Assembly (NCBI RefSeq): GCF_030209355.1
Contig: NZ_JARVSF010000004.1
Span: 90,512 to 154,511 of the forward strand
Direction of reading: 5' to 3'
DNA from: Pseudarthrobacter sp. fls2-241-R2A-127
GTDB lineage: Bacteria; Actinomycetota; Actinomycetes; Actinomycetales; Micrococcaceae
Length of the DNA: 64,000 nt
Part shown: positions 10,101 to 17,023 of the stretch, piece by piece
How the letters are laid out: each line of letters begins with the position of its first letter
Position numbering within the stretch: position 1 is the first letter of the stretch
Made by a program: the position numbers and the translations under genes
Notes under the pieces: generated by a model
Databases searched by the model: none
Told to the model about the DNA's origin: nothing
What the model saw: the letters and a program-made list of their open reading frames with translations, nothing else

Positions 10101-11092
10101 GTGCGGTGCGAGTACCGGGAGATACGGGCGGTGCCGGTATCGACGACGTACTTAATGCCCGGGACCGTCAGGGATGTTTCGGCTACGTTGGTGGCAAGGA
10201 TGATCCGGCGCTTGCTGCCCGGGTGGAACACTTTGTGCTGTTCCTGCAGGCTCAGGCGGGCGAACAGGGGGAGGATCTCGGTGTTGGCCAGCTTGCGGTT
10301 GGCCTGGATGCGCGGCTGGAGCGCCTCTGCCGCGTCGCGGATCTCGCGCTCGCCGGAAAAGAACACCAGGATGTCCCCGGGCGCCTCCGCCGCCAGTTCG
10401 TCGACGGCGTCGCACACTGCGTCCAAGGGATCGCGGTCTTCCTCGAGTTCGTCGTCCGAGGCGTCGTCCTCATCCGACCGCGGCTGCGACAACGGGCGGT
10501 AACGCACTTCAACGGGGTACGTGCGGCCGGAAACTTCGATAATGGGAGCCGGCGCGTCCGGACTGCCGAAGTGGTTGGCAAACCGTTCGGGATCGATGGT
10601 GGCCGAGGTGATGATGACCTTCAGGTCCGGACGCTGCGGGAGGATCCGCTTCAGGTAGCCCAGGATGAAGTCGATGTTCAGGCTTCGCTCGTGGGCCTCA
10701 TCAATGATGATGGTGCTGTACTTGCGCAGCAGCTTATCGCGCTGGATCTCGGCGAGCAGGATGCCGTCGGTCATCAGCTTGACCTTGGTCTCCTTGCTGA
10801 CCTCGCCGGTGAACCGCACCTGGAAACCCACCTCCTGGCCGATCTCCACGCCCAATTCCTCGGCGATGCGCTCGGCCACGGTGCGGGCGGCCAGCCGGCG
10901 GGGCTGGGTGTGTCCGATCAGGCCCTTCTCGCCCAAGCCCAGTTCCAGGCACATCTTGGGGATCTGGGTGGTCTTTCCGGAGCCGGTCTCACCGGCGATG
11001 ATGGTCACCTGGTTGGCGGCGATCGCTGCCATCAGGTCCTCGCGGCGCTCGGAAACCGGCAGCTCGGCGGGATAGGAAATATGAAGAGTCAT
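7106..11092 (-). CDS. hrpA: ATP-dependent RNA helicase HrpA
   Basis: 1328 residues, the usual length for HrpA. DEAH-box helicase motifs are clear: Walker A GETGSGKTT (34-42), DEAH (131-134), SAT (163-165), and motif VI QRSGRCGR. Helicase-associated and OB-fold regions follow, then the long C-terminal DUF3418-type domain of HrpA. Bacterial HrpA unwinds structured RNA and has been linked to mRNA processing and rescue of stalled ribosomes. A small acidic insertion (DEDDASDDELEEDRDP) lies near residue 215. Start ATG 11092 follows a -10-like TAGACT by only ten bases, implying a very short leader. Confidence 0.95.
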   Translation of the reverse strand: MTLHISYPAELPVSERREDLMAAIAANQVTIIAGETGSGKTTQIPKMCLELGLGEKGLIGHTQPRRLAARTVAERIAEELGVEIGQEVGFQVRFTGEVSKETKVKLMTDGILLAEIQRDKLLRKYSTIIIDEAHERSLNIDFILGYLKRILPQRPDLKVIITSATIDPERFANHFGSPDAPAPIIEVSGRTYPVEVRYRPLSQPRSDEDDASDDELEEDRDPLDAVCDAVDELAAEAPGDILVFFSGEREIRDAAEALQPRIQANRKLANTEILPLFARLSLQEQHKVFHPGSKRRIILATNVAETSLTVPGIKYVVDTGTARISRYSHRTKVQRLPIERVSQASANQRSGRCGRVSDGIAIRLYSEEDFESRPKFTDPEILRTNLAAVILQMTAMGVAKSPKDVEDFPFVEPPETRAINDGVTLLRELGALAPPRAPHAAGTPEAGAKGGTKGSGLTAVGQQLAQLPVDPRLGRMIVEAGKRGCVREVMVLAAALTIQDPRERPTDKQQLAAEKHNRFRDENSDFTGFLNLWNYLQEKQQELSSSAFRRLCRAEFINYLRVREWQDLFAQLRQLARPLGIPLDNKRITDPVGNHEGIHISLLSGLLSHIGILDERKREYAGARGSRFAIFPGSALFKKSPTFVMAAELVETSRLWARVAAKFDPVWAEQVAPDLVKRSYSEPHWSTRQGAVMAYEKVTLYGVPIIAQRRINYGRVDPVVARELFIRHALVEGDWRTHHKFFHRNRALLHEVEELEARMRRRDLMVDDETLFDFYDARIGSEVVSERHFDKWWKEARRDNPDLLDYDKSLLLSDDADDLDESAYPKTWLHKGFELPLTYEFHPVAPGALPDPSDGVTAEVPVLFLNQLDDAPFRWLIPGQRVELVTALIKSLPKQVRKNFVPAPDVARQAVALLETDFDPATDELEPSLELALRRLRGAIIPPGSWNWDSVPAHLRVSFKVVDSKGKVLGEGKDLADLQEQLAPATRRAIAESLGATPASTAPGGKGQAQRRGGNASDDGRAARQQSSAVPGRQAASGFVEQDGLTEWSFGAIERQVSSMVKGHTVTGYPALVDHGQSVSLRVFQTQEEQLEAMRGGVIRLLALRVPAPDRYVLEHLSNTEKLTFSQNPHGSVSALIADCALAAIDKLTPAELPWDRAAFDALYEVVRAELIDTVFTVTAVVERILASTRRIEKQLKGTTSLALISALNDVRSQLEQLVYPGFVARTGYAQLSQLPRYLAAIEKRLERLPGNVQRDAVNMSAVQRLEDDYDDAVSALMPGRRAGRELTQVRWMLEELRVSLFAVELGTAYSVSEKRIRTVLNKALAPA

Positions 11093-11102
11093 GGCTGCAG
11101 AC

Positions 11103-11108
11103 AGTCTA
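11103..11108 (-). promoter_or_regulatory. -10 element for hrpA
   Basis: TAGACT on the reverse strand ends ten bases before the hrpA ATG. There is no Shine-Dalgarno sequence, so the transcript would have almost no leader. Confidence 0.4.
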
Positions 11109-11146
11109 CTGCGGGCCGGCGGACCAACCCGCAGGAAGCCCGGCCG

Positions 11147-11485
11147 TCAAGCTGGGTCTCCCTGCCCGCCGGCGGCATGTGCGCCGCCGGCGGACTCCTC
11201 CGCGGCGGCCCGCGCGGTGTCCACCAAGATCCGCCAGGGACCGGTGAGGGCCTGTTCCGGAAGGGCCGCCCTGCGCCGCCCGGCGGTGATGGCGTAGAAG
11301 AAGCGGTCCGGTTGCGGCGAATCCATGGCGGCTGCCGCCGCCCGGGTGGTACGCGGAACCGCATCCCACGGGCAGGCCTCAAGGAGGGGCTGCCACTGGC
11401 TAAGGTCGCTGTCCGTCCGGGCATCAACAGTCCACACCCTGGTGACGGCCGCGATCCCGCCGCTGCGCTCCACCGTGATCTTCAT
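11147..11485 (-). CDS. Emfourin-like protease inhibitor
   Basis: 112 residues from ATG 11485 (MKITVERSGGIAAVTRVWTV). The pattern of an N-terminal strand, the middle RFFYAI..GRRRAALPE and ALTGPWRILVD matches my memory of emfourin, the inhibitor of the M4 protease protealysin. There is no signal peptide, consistent with a cytoplasmic inhibitor of a signal-less protease. It lies 61 bases downstream of the M4 protease gene on the same strand, the order described for the Serratia protealysin operon. The upstream in-frame ATG at 11533 is less likely. The C-terminal 20 residues are low-complexity Ala/Gly. Confidence 0.72.
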   Translation of the reverse strand: MKITVERSGGIAAVTRVWTVDARTDSDLSQWQPLLEACPWDAVPRTTRAAAAAMDSPQPDRFFYAITAGRRRAALPEQALTGPWRILVDTARAAAEESAGGAHAAGGQGDPA

Positions 11486-11546
11486 TGCACGCCCCCGGGC
11501 TCTTCGGATATCCCGGCGGCCGGAGGCCGGCACGCCGGAACAGTGG

Positions 11547-12599
11547 CTAAACCTTGACCCTCACAGTTTCCCACGCACCACGGACGGCGTCATGCTCCTT
11601 GGTTCCGGAACCAAACAGGTCCGCTGCAGCGCGCACCGTGGCACGGGCAAAGATGGTGAACGTGGCGGCGGCGGGCAGCGAGCCGTTGGTCAGTGTCTCG
11701 TACCAGATGCGGCCGGGCGCCTCCCAGGCATTACCGCCGAGTGCGCCGGCCACCAGGTAGAAGGCGCGGTTGGGGATGCCGGAGTTGATGTGGACGCCAC
11801 CGTTGTCCGCGCTGGTCCGGACGTAGGAGTCCATCGAGTCCGGCTGTGGGTCCTTGCCGAGCACGTCGTCGTCGTACGCTGTCCCGGGCGCTTTCATTGA
11901 GCGGAGTGCGGCACCCTGCACCTGGGGTGTAAAGAGGCCCTCACCGATCAGCCAGCTTGCCTCGGCGGCGGACTGTTTCCTGACGAACTGTTCAACGAGC
12001 GCGCCGAAGACGTCTGACATCGATTCGTTCAGGGCGCCCGCCTGGTTCCGGTAGGCGAGCCCGGCAGAATACTGGGTGACGCCGTGGGCAAGTTCGTGCC
12101 CGATGACGCTGACGGACTTGGTGAAGCGTTCGAAGACCTCGCCGTCGCCATCACCGAACACCATCTGGCTGCCGTTCCAAAAGGCATTGTCATACAGCTT
12201 GCCGAAGTGCACCGTGGCATCGAGCTTCAGGCCGCGTCCATCCACTGAGTCCCGTCCGAAGGCCTCGGCATATAAGCGGTGCGTATGGCCCAGCGCGTCG
12301 TAGGCCTCATCCGTCGCGGCGTCGCCGGAGGGAGCGGCGCCTTCCGCGCGGACCAGGGTGCCCGGCAGCGTTTCGGCGCCTTCGGCGTCGTATACGCTGC
12401 GCTTCACCGGTTCCGGCGTTGCCTGGCGTAAACCGGCCGGGACGGCCGGCACCCCTTGGGCACGTGCAGCCTGGAACGATTCGACGTGCCCCAGGGCCTT
12501 CCTGGCCGCGCTCGCCGCGGAAGAGTATTCCGGGGCGTCCTCCCCGGCCAGCCGCCGCAACAGGTAGGGCGGAACGATGGAACAGAACGGAACATGCAT
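11547..12599 (-). CDS. M4-family metalloprotease, protealysin type
   Basis: 350 residues with the thermolysin zinc signature HELAH (168-172), third ligand in NESMSD (E192) and the catalytic histidine in GGVHINSG. Instead of a secretory pre-pro region it begins with a short propeptide carrying PPYLL (residues 10-14), the hallmark of the protealysin subgroup, and has no signal peptide. Protealysins are made as self-cleaving precursors and act inside cells or after lysis. A putative emfourin inhibitor gene follows. GAGGGGG lies upstream of the ATG at a normal distance. Confidence 0.88.
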   Translation of the reverse strand: MHVPFCSIVPPYLLRRLAGEDAPEYSSAASAARKALGHVESFQAARAQGVPAVPAGLRQATPEPVKRSVYDAEGAETLPGTLVRAEGAAPSGDAATDEAYDALGHTHRLYAEAFGRDSVDGRGLKLDATVHFGKLYDNAFWNGSQMVFGDGDGEVFERFTKSVSVIGHELAHGVTQYSAGLAYRNQAGALNESMSDVFGALVEQFVRKQSAAEASWLIGEGLFTPQVQGAALRSMKAPGTAYDDDVLGKDPQPDSMDSYVRTSADNGGVHINSGIPNRAFYLVAGALGGNAWEAPGRIWYETLTNGSLPAAATFTIFARATVRAAADLFGSGTKEHDAVRGAWETVRVKV

Positions 12600-12713
12600 G
12601 GTGTACCCCCTCAGTCAGGTCTCTTCAGCCTAAGAGCGGGCAGTGACAATCGGCTGCAGGCACGGAACCGGACCTGATGGGCCGCGCCGGCGTCCGGAAG
12701 CCCGGCGGTTGGG

Positions 12714-12719
12714 TACGGT
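12714..12719 (+). promoter_or_regulatory. -10 element of a leaderless promoter
   Basis: TACGGT stands six bases before ATG 12726 and there is no ribosome binding site. It fits the TAnnnT-N6-start pattern found repeatedly in this window. Confidence 0.5.
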
Positions 12720-12725
12720 AGGCGC

Positions 12726-13676
12726 ATGGCGCAAACCGAAAAGCGATCCAAGTCCAGTTCCACGTTGCTGACGGTTATTATCGCGTTCGCGGCCAACATC
12801 CTCGTGGCGGCCGCCAAATCGGTGGCGGCTGTCCTGTCCGGATCGGCCTCGATGGCCGCGGAGGCAGCGCATTCCTGGGCGGACACCGGAAACCAGGTGT
12901 TCCTGTTTTTCGCGGAGCGGCGGTCCGCCCGGCCCCGCGACAAGGGCCATCCCATGGGCTACGGACGCGAAGCGTATGTATGGTCGATGTTCGCGGCTTT
13001 TGGGCTATTCACCGCCGGTGCGGTGGTTTCGATCATGCACGGGATCCAGGAGATCATTAAGCCCGAGCCCGCGGCCGACTTCATGGTGGCCTACGTGGTC
13101 TTGGCCGTCGCTTTCGTTTTCGAAGGGATTTCCTTCATCCAGGCCTTCCGGGAAACCCGGAAGGCGGCCCACGAGCTGGAACGGCACACCCTGGAGCAGG
13201 TCCTTATCAGCTCCGACCCCACCCTGCGGGCCGTGTTCGCGGAGGATGCGGCCGCGCTGATCGGACTTGTCGTGGCCTTTATTGGCGTGTTCCTGCACCA
13301 GGTCACCGGCTCGCCGCTGCCCGATGCCATCGGTTCCATCTTCGTGGGGGTGCTGCTCGCCGTCGTCGCCGTCCTCCTGATCGACCGCAACCGTCGCTTC
13401 CTCGTCGGCCAGGGCGTCACCCCGGACATCGAACGGTCCATGGCACGGCGGATCCTGGAGCACCAGGACATCGCCAGGCTCACGTATCTGCACCTTGAAT
13501 TCGTCGGGCCCCGCAAGCTCTACCTCGTTGCCGCCGTGGACTTGCAGGGCGACCACCCTGAGCACGAAGTGGCCGTGGCCCTGCGCCGGATCGAGCGCGA
13601 ACTTGAGGACCACGCAACCGTGGAGGAAGCCGTGCTGACCTTGGCCACACCTGACGAGGCCGCCCTGCATTTCTGA
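12726..13676 (+). CDS. Cation diffusion facilitator (CDF) efflux transporter
   Basis: 316 residues with six membrane segments and a cytoplasmic C-terminal domain. The transport-site motif HSWAD (H49, D53) in helix 2 and the GHPMGYGREAY loop identify a CDF protein, which exchanges Zn, Mn, Co or Fe for protons. The family member with HSxxD often carries zinc, but selectivity cannot be fixed here. It is divergent from the M4 protease and ends at a strong terminator. The transcript is probably leaderless. Confidence 0.88.
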   Translation: MAQTEKRSKSSSTLLTVIIAFAANILVAAAKSVAAVLSGSASMAAEAAHSWADTGNQVFLFFAERRSARPRDKGHPMGYGREAYVWSMFAAFGLFTAGAVVSIMHGIQEIIKPEPAADFMVAYVVLAVAFVFEGISFIQAFRETRKAAHELERHTLEQVLISSDPTLRAVFAEDAAALIGLVVAFIGVFLHQVTGSPLPDAIGSIFVGVLLAVVAVLLIDRNRRFLVGQGVTPDIERSMARRILEHQDIARLTYLHLEFVGPRKLYLVAAVDLQGDHPEHEVAVALRRIERELEDHATVEEAVLTLATPDEAALHF

Positions 13677-13692
13677 ACCGGCAAAAAACGGA

Positions 13693-13725
13693 AAACCCCG
13701 CCGCTTCACTGAAGCGGCGGGGTTT
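13693..13725. terminator. Bidirectional terminator between CDF gene and tRNA-Arg
   Basis: Perfect 15-bp stem (AAACCCCGCCGCTTC paired with its complement) with a three-base ACT loop. It can end the CDF transcript on the plus strand and the tRNA transcript on the minus strand, where the A/T ends of the stem give a short U-run. Confidence 0.8.
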
Positions 13726-13732
13726 CCTGTGG

Positions 13733-13805
13733 TGCCCTCGATAGGATTCGAACCTACGACCTTCTGCTCCGGAGGCAGACGCTCTATCCCCTGAGCTACG
13801 AGGGC
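13733..13805 (-). tRNA. tRNA-Arg (anticodon CCG)
   Basis: A 73-base cloverleaf: acceptor stem GCCCTCG/CGAGGGC, D arm GCTC/GAGC, anticodon stem TCTGC/GCAGA around loop CTCCGGA (anticodon CCG, reading CGG), T arm GTAGG-TTCGAAT-CCTAT and discriminator A. The 3' CCA is encoded (13732-13730). CGG is a common arginine codon in such genomes. The arginyl-tRNA synthetase gene lies about 3.2 kb to the right. Confidence 0.96.
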
Positions 13806-13914
13806 AATCCGGATGTCCTGCCGTTGCCGGCGGGACGTCCTAGAGCTTAGCAGGAAGGTGGCCCGCAAGGGAAAACCGTCCTCGGCGGCACACTTTGCGC
13901 TGGCGGCGGGGCCC

Positions 13915-15486
13915 TCAGTAGCCGGAAAAGGAATCGGTGTGGACACGCCGGGCGCCGGCCCTGCGGGCTGCGCGCCGCAGGGCGGCAACGCTCGCCGGGG
14001 AACCGGACACATAGACCTCCCGGGCGGCAATATCCGGGACCAGTGCGGTGAGCGTGGCTCCGTCCAGCCGTTGACCCGGAGTGCCCTGGCCGACACCTTT
14101 GGATCCGGCAGGTGCGGGAGCCAGCCCCGACGGCGGCCCGGAGCCATCCGCCACCCGCACCAGGACCCGGATGCCCGAGGCCCGCAGCTCGTCGGCATAC
14201 GCCACTTCGTCGCCGCTGCGGGCCAGCAGCAGGAGGACGGCATCCCGGTCCCGCAGCCCCCCGGAGGACAGGTGCGAGACGAACGGGGTGATGCCGATTC
14301 CTGCCGCGATCAGGAGGACGGGCCGTCGGGGATCGCGGGGAAGGACGAAGTCGCCGCCCACCGACGTGGCAGTGACTTCATCGCCCGGGCTCAGGTCCAG
14401 CAGCACCTTCTTGGCCCCGGACACCGGGCCGGCTGTCTGGACCCCGAACCGGAGCAGCCGGTCGCGCGGGGAGCCCGTCAGGCTGAACACCCGGCGCCGC
14501 CCCCTGCCGTCACGTTTCCGGTGCGGTAGATCCAGTTCCATGTATTGTCCTGGAACGAACCGGACCGGCCTGGACGGTTCAAACGAGAACTCAGTGGTGC
14601 TGGGCGTCAACGGCCGGGTGCCGGCGAGCCGCAACTTGACCGCGCCGCGCTGGCCGGCCATGAAGGCCAGGAGGTTGCCGGCCAACAGTGCCGCCTCTGG
14701 CGAATTCGCAAAGGCTCCCAGATTGTAAGGGGCGGCAAACAGGATTCCCACCACGGCGGCCAGGGACAGTTGCTGCCAACGCCGCGGAGGCAGGGTCAGG
14801 GGTTCGGTGAGCATGAATCCCACGAAGAACAGCACCGGCCGCTGGGCCAGGGCCTGGTAGACGCCCATGCCGGCTGTCATGCCCGCACGGAGCAGTTCAA
14901 CGGTGATGATGGCCGTGGCCACCGCCGTGAATACAGACGCCATCAGGATCTTGCGGGTCCGGTACAGGACCAACACCACGCCCGGAACCACCAGCCACAG
15001 CATGGCAGGAGTGGCGGCCCACCAGGTGGCGATGTTCAGCCCGGTGAGCCCGGTGACGAAAGCCCCCGCCGCGGCCGGATTGAAAATGTGCCGCCCCCGC
15101 CACGCCAGGGCATATTTCGACGCCGAAGCCAGGACGCACGCCAGCGCCACCCCCGCAACGTCCAGCGGCTGCACGGACGGCCAGAACAGGAAATACAGCA
15201 GGAGTCCCGTGATCAGCGACGATTCCGAATGGGGATTCACGCGGAAAAGCGCTGCCAGCCCCCGGTTGGTGGCATAGGTCAGCATCAGGCACAGTACCAG
15301 GTGCGCCAGCATCTCCGGAATGCCGAACTCCAGCCGGCCCAGCACGTCCAGGAGCAGGCTGTAGGCGGCAAGGACGGCCAGGACCAGCAGGATCAGGCGG
15401 TACATGGTGAGTTTGCCCACGGCTGTGCCCACCCTGCCGGCCAGTGCCGGACGCGGACCGGCCGGCGGTGTTTCCACGGGGTTCAT
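13915..15486 (-). CDS. NqrB/RnfD-like membrane protein fused to a ferredoxin-reductase-type FAD/NAD domain
   Basis: 523 residues. Residues about 26-275 form roughly nine or ten membrane helices resembling the NqrB/RnfD family (HIFNPAAAG, FFVGFMLTEPLTLPP). Residues 285-523 are a ferredoxin-NADP reductase module with FAD motif RVFS (332-335), nucleotide loop AGIGITPF (395-402) and a C-terminal aromatic FSGY. There is no [2Fe-2S] cysteine domain. It probably passes electrons from NAD(P)H through FAD into the membrane. I could not find the S/T-G-A-T flavinylation motif of RnfD. Start ATG 15486 overlaps the apbE stop (ATGA). It is the last gene of a three-gene flavin cassette. Confidence 0.85.
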   Translation of the reverse strand: MNPVETPPAGPRPALAGRVGTAVGKLTMYRLILLVLAVLAAYSLLLDVLGRLEFGIPEMLAHLVLCLMLTYATNRGLAALFRVNPHSESSLITGLLLYFLFWPSVQPLDVAGVALACVLASASKYALAWRGRHIFNPAAAGAFVTGLTGLNIATWWAATPAMLWLVVPGVVLVLYRTRKILMASVFTAVATAIITVELLRAGMTAGMGVYQALAQRPVLFFVGFMLTEPLTLPPRRWQQLSLAAVVGILFAAPYNLGAFANSPEAALLAGNLLAFMAGQRGAVKLRLAGTRPLTPSTTEFSFEPSRPVRFVPGQYMELDLPHRKRDGRGRRRVFSLTGSPRDRLLRFGVQTAGPVSGAKKVLLDLSPGDEVTATSVGGDFVLPRDPRRPVLLIAAGIGITPFVSHLSSGGLRDRDAVLLLLARSGDEVAYADELRASGIRVLVRVADGSGPPSGLAPAPAGSKGVGQGTPGQRLDGATLTALVPDIAAREVYVSGSPASVAALRRAARRAGARRVHTDSFSGY

Positions 15487-16355
15487 GAGAAGAGTGTCCC
15501 TTCGAAAGCGGCTGAGTAGGCGGCGCTGCCGTCGGAAAAGACGGTCAGCCAGGAAAAGTCGAATTCCTCCTGGAGAGCGGTGCCCGGCACGAAGAAGAGG
15601 GCCGTCGCCAGGGTGTCGGCCAGCATCGCGGTGTCCGCCACTGCCCAGGTGGCGACGGCGGTCCGGACCGGCCACCCGGTTGTTCCGTCAAGCACATGGT
15701 GCAGTCCGTCGCCCCAGGAGCGCCGGTTGGCTGCGGAAGCGCACAGGGCGCGCCCGGCCAGCTCCACGACGCCGATGGCCTGCTCCGGGTTGTAAGGGTG
15801 TTCGAGGGCAACGCTGATGGGCTCGGGGCCGTGGGCCAGCAGGTCGCCGCTGGCGTCGATGATGAAGGAGCCGGCGCCGGCAGCCTCCAGCTCGGCAGCC
15901 AGCAGGTCAACCAGCAGGCCCTTGCCTGCGGCGCCGATGTCCAGCACCACCGGCTCGCGGGCGGCAACGTCGGCACCTGACCAGCTGAGCACCGATTCCC
16001 AGGCGGGCGCGGGGAGCGGCGGACCTGCCGGTTGGAGTGCGTAGCCAGGACCGTATCCAAGTTGCTCCAGGCTGCCGCCGATCAACGGCGTCATGGCGCC
16101 ACCGGTCAACCCGTACAGCGTGGAATACAGCCGGCCGAGCGCTGCGGCCTCGTCGGGAAACCGGTAACGCCCGGGCTTGCGCGCCATCCCGGCGATCAGG
16201 GAGTCGGCCCTGAACCGGGACCATGCGGCGTCGAATCTTTCAACGCGGTCCAGGAGCCGCGCCCGCAGCGGCGCCGTCAACAGCAGGGGAGTGGAGATCT
16301 CCCAGTCGGTGCCAATCCCTTGGAACGGAAAGCCCTCCCAGTCCGTGACGGACAC
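15483..16355 (-). CDS. apbE: FAD:protein FMN transferase (ApbE family)
   Basis: 290 residues. ApbE enzymes attach FMN from FAD to Ser/Thr of target proteins. Visible motifs are WSRFRADS (45-52), DIGAAGKGLLVD (139-150), a GDLLAHG segment and the magnesium/FAD site HHVLDGTTGWP (219-229) with D247 beyond. Unlike Gram-negative ApbE it has no signal peptide or lipobox, so it either acts in the cytoplasm before export of its target or is a diverged short form. It lies three bases after the FMN-binding protein gene and overlaps the RnfD-like gene, so substrate, modifier and electron donor form one operon. Confidence 0.9.
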   Translation of the reverse strand: MSVTDWEGFPFQGIGTDWEISTPLLLTAPLRARLLDRVERFDAAWSRFRADSLIAGMARKPGRYRFPDEAAALGRLYSTLYGLTGGAMTPLIGGSLEQLGYGPGYALQPAGPPLPAPAWESVLSWSGADVAAREPVVLDIGAAGKGLLVDLLAAELEAAGAGSFIIDASGDLLAHGPEPISVALEHPYNPEQAIGVVELAGRALCASAANRRSWGDGLHHVLDGTTGWPVRTAVATWAVADTAMLADTLATALFFVPGTALQEEFDFSWLTVFSDGSAAYSAAFEGTLFS

Positions 16356-16358
16356 CGC

Positions 16359-16880
16359 CTACTGCGCCTCCGACTTGATCTTCCCCACGGCCTGGTTGAA
16401 ACCTCCGCTGGTCAGCGATGAGCCGGCAACCTTGGAAACGTTGAGCTCATCAAGGTTCCTGCCCACTACATGCGCCGCGATGCCGCCGGCGAATTCGCCC
16501 TGGAACTTGCGGGTATTGGGGTTGGACGGGTGCTGGGTGATCTGCACGTCGGTGACTCTTCCGGCGGCCAGCGTCAACTGCACGCCGACGGTCTCCGTGC
16601 CGTTGGGCGAGACATAGTTGCCGTCCGCGCTGTACGTGCCGTCCTTGTAGCTGCCACCACTGCCGGCCAGTGCCGTGGACCCGCCCGATGGTGCGGCGGA
16701 CGTGCGTCCGGCGGCGCCGTTGCCCGCCGGCGGGGCGTCGGCCGCCGAGGGTGCGCAGCCGGCTACGGTTCCGGCCAGTGACAACCCGGCGATTCCGGCA
16801 TAGAGGGTCCGGCGGAGGGCGCTGTTGTTTGCCGGCGGGCCTGCGGGTACGGACGGGCTCTTGCGGGTGGAGGGTCTCAT
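16359..16880 (-). CDS. FMN-binding-domain lipoprotein, predicted ApbE substrate
   Basis: 173 residues. A basic N-terminus with LRRT, a hydrophobic stretch and lipobox VAGC (lipidated C42) mark an exported lipoprotein, possibly through Tat. A disordered Ala/Gly/Ser linker follows to about residue 75, then an FMN_bind domain (about 76-170). The flavinylation site reads VAGSSLTSGG (151-160), where S155 aligns with the usual Thr of the SGAT motif. FMN covalently held outside the membrane would accept electrons from the RnfD-reductase fusion in the same operon. The final acceptor is unknown. Confidence 0.86.
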   Translation of the reverse strand: MRPSTRKSPSVPAGPPANNSALRRTLYAGIAGLSLAGTVAGCAPSAADAPPAGNGAAGRTSAAPSGGSTALAGSGGSYKDGTYSADGNYVSPNGTETVGVQLTLAAGRVTDVQITQHPSNPNTRKFQGEFAGGIAAHVVGRNLDELNVSKVAGSSLTSGGFNQAVGKIKSEAQ

Positions 16881-17011
16881 GAAGGCTCTCGTTTCACTCG
16901 GGGGTCATGCCGTGCGGCAGTGGCTACGCTTTGGACAACGCCGGATGCGCCCGAAAGGTTCAGCCGCGGCGGCGGGCCGGCGTCAAATTCTTTGCTGTCA
17001 CCGGCCCCCGG

Positions 17012-17017
17012 TAGGCT
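17012..17017 (+). promoter_or_regulatory. -10 element of a leaderless promoter for argS
   Basis: TAGGCT ends six bases before the GTG start of argS at 17024. This promoter probably drives the whole argS-lysA-hom-thrC-thrB unit, whose genes are separated by 0-5 bases. Confidence 0.5.
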
Positions 17018-17023
17018 AGGGGG

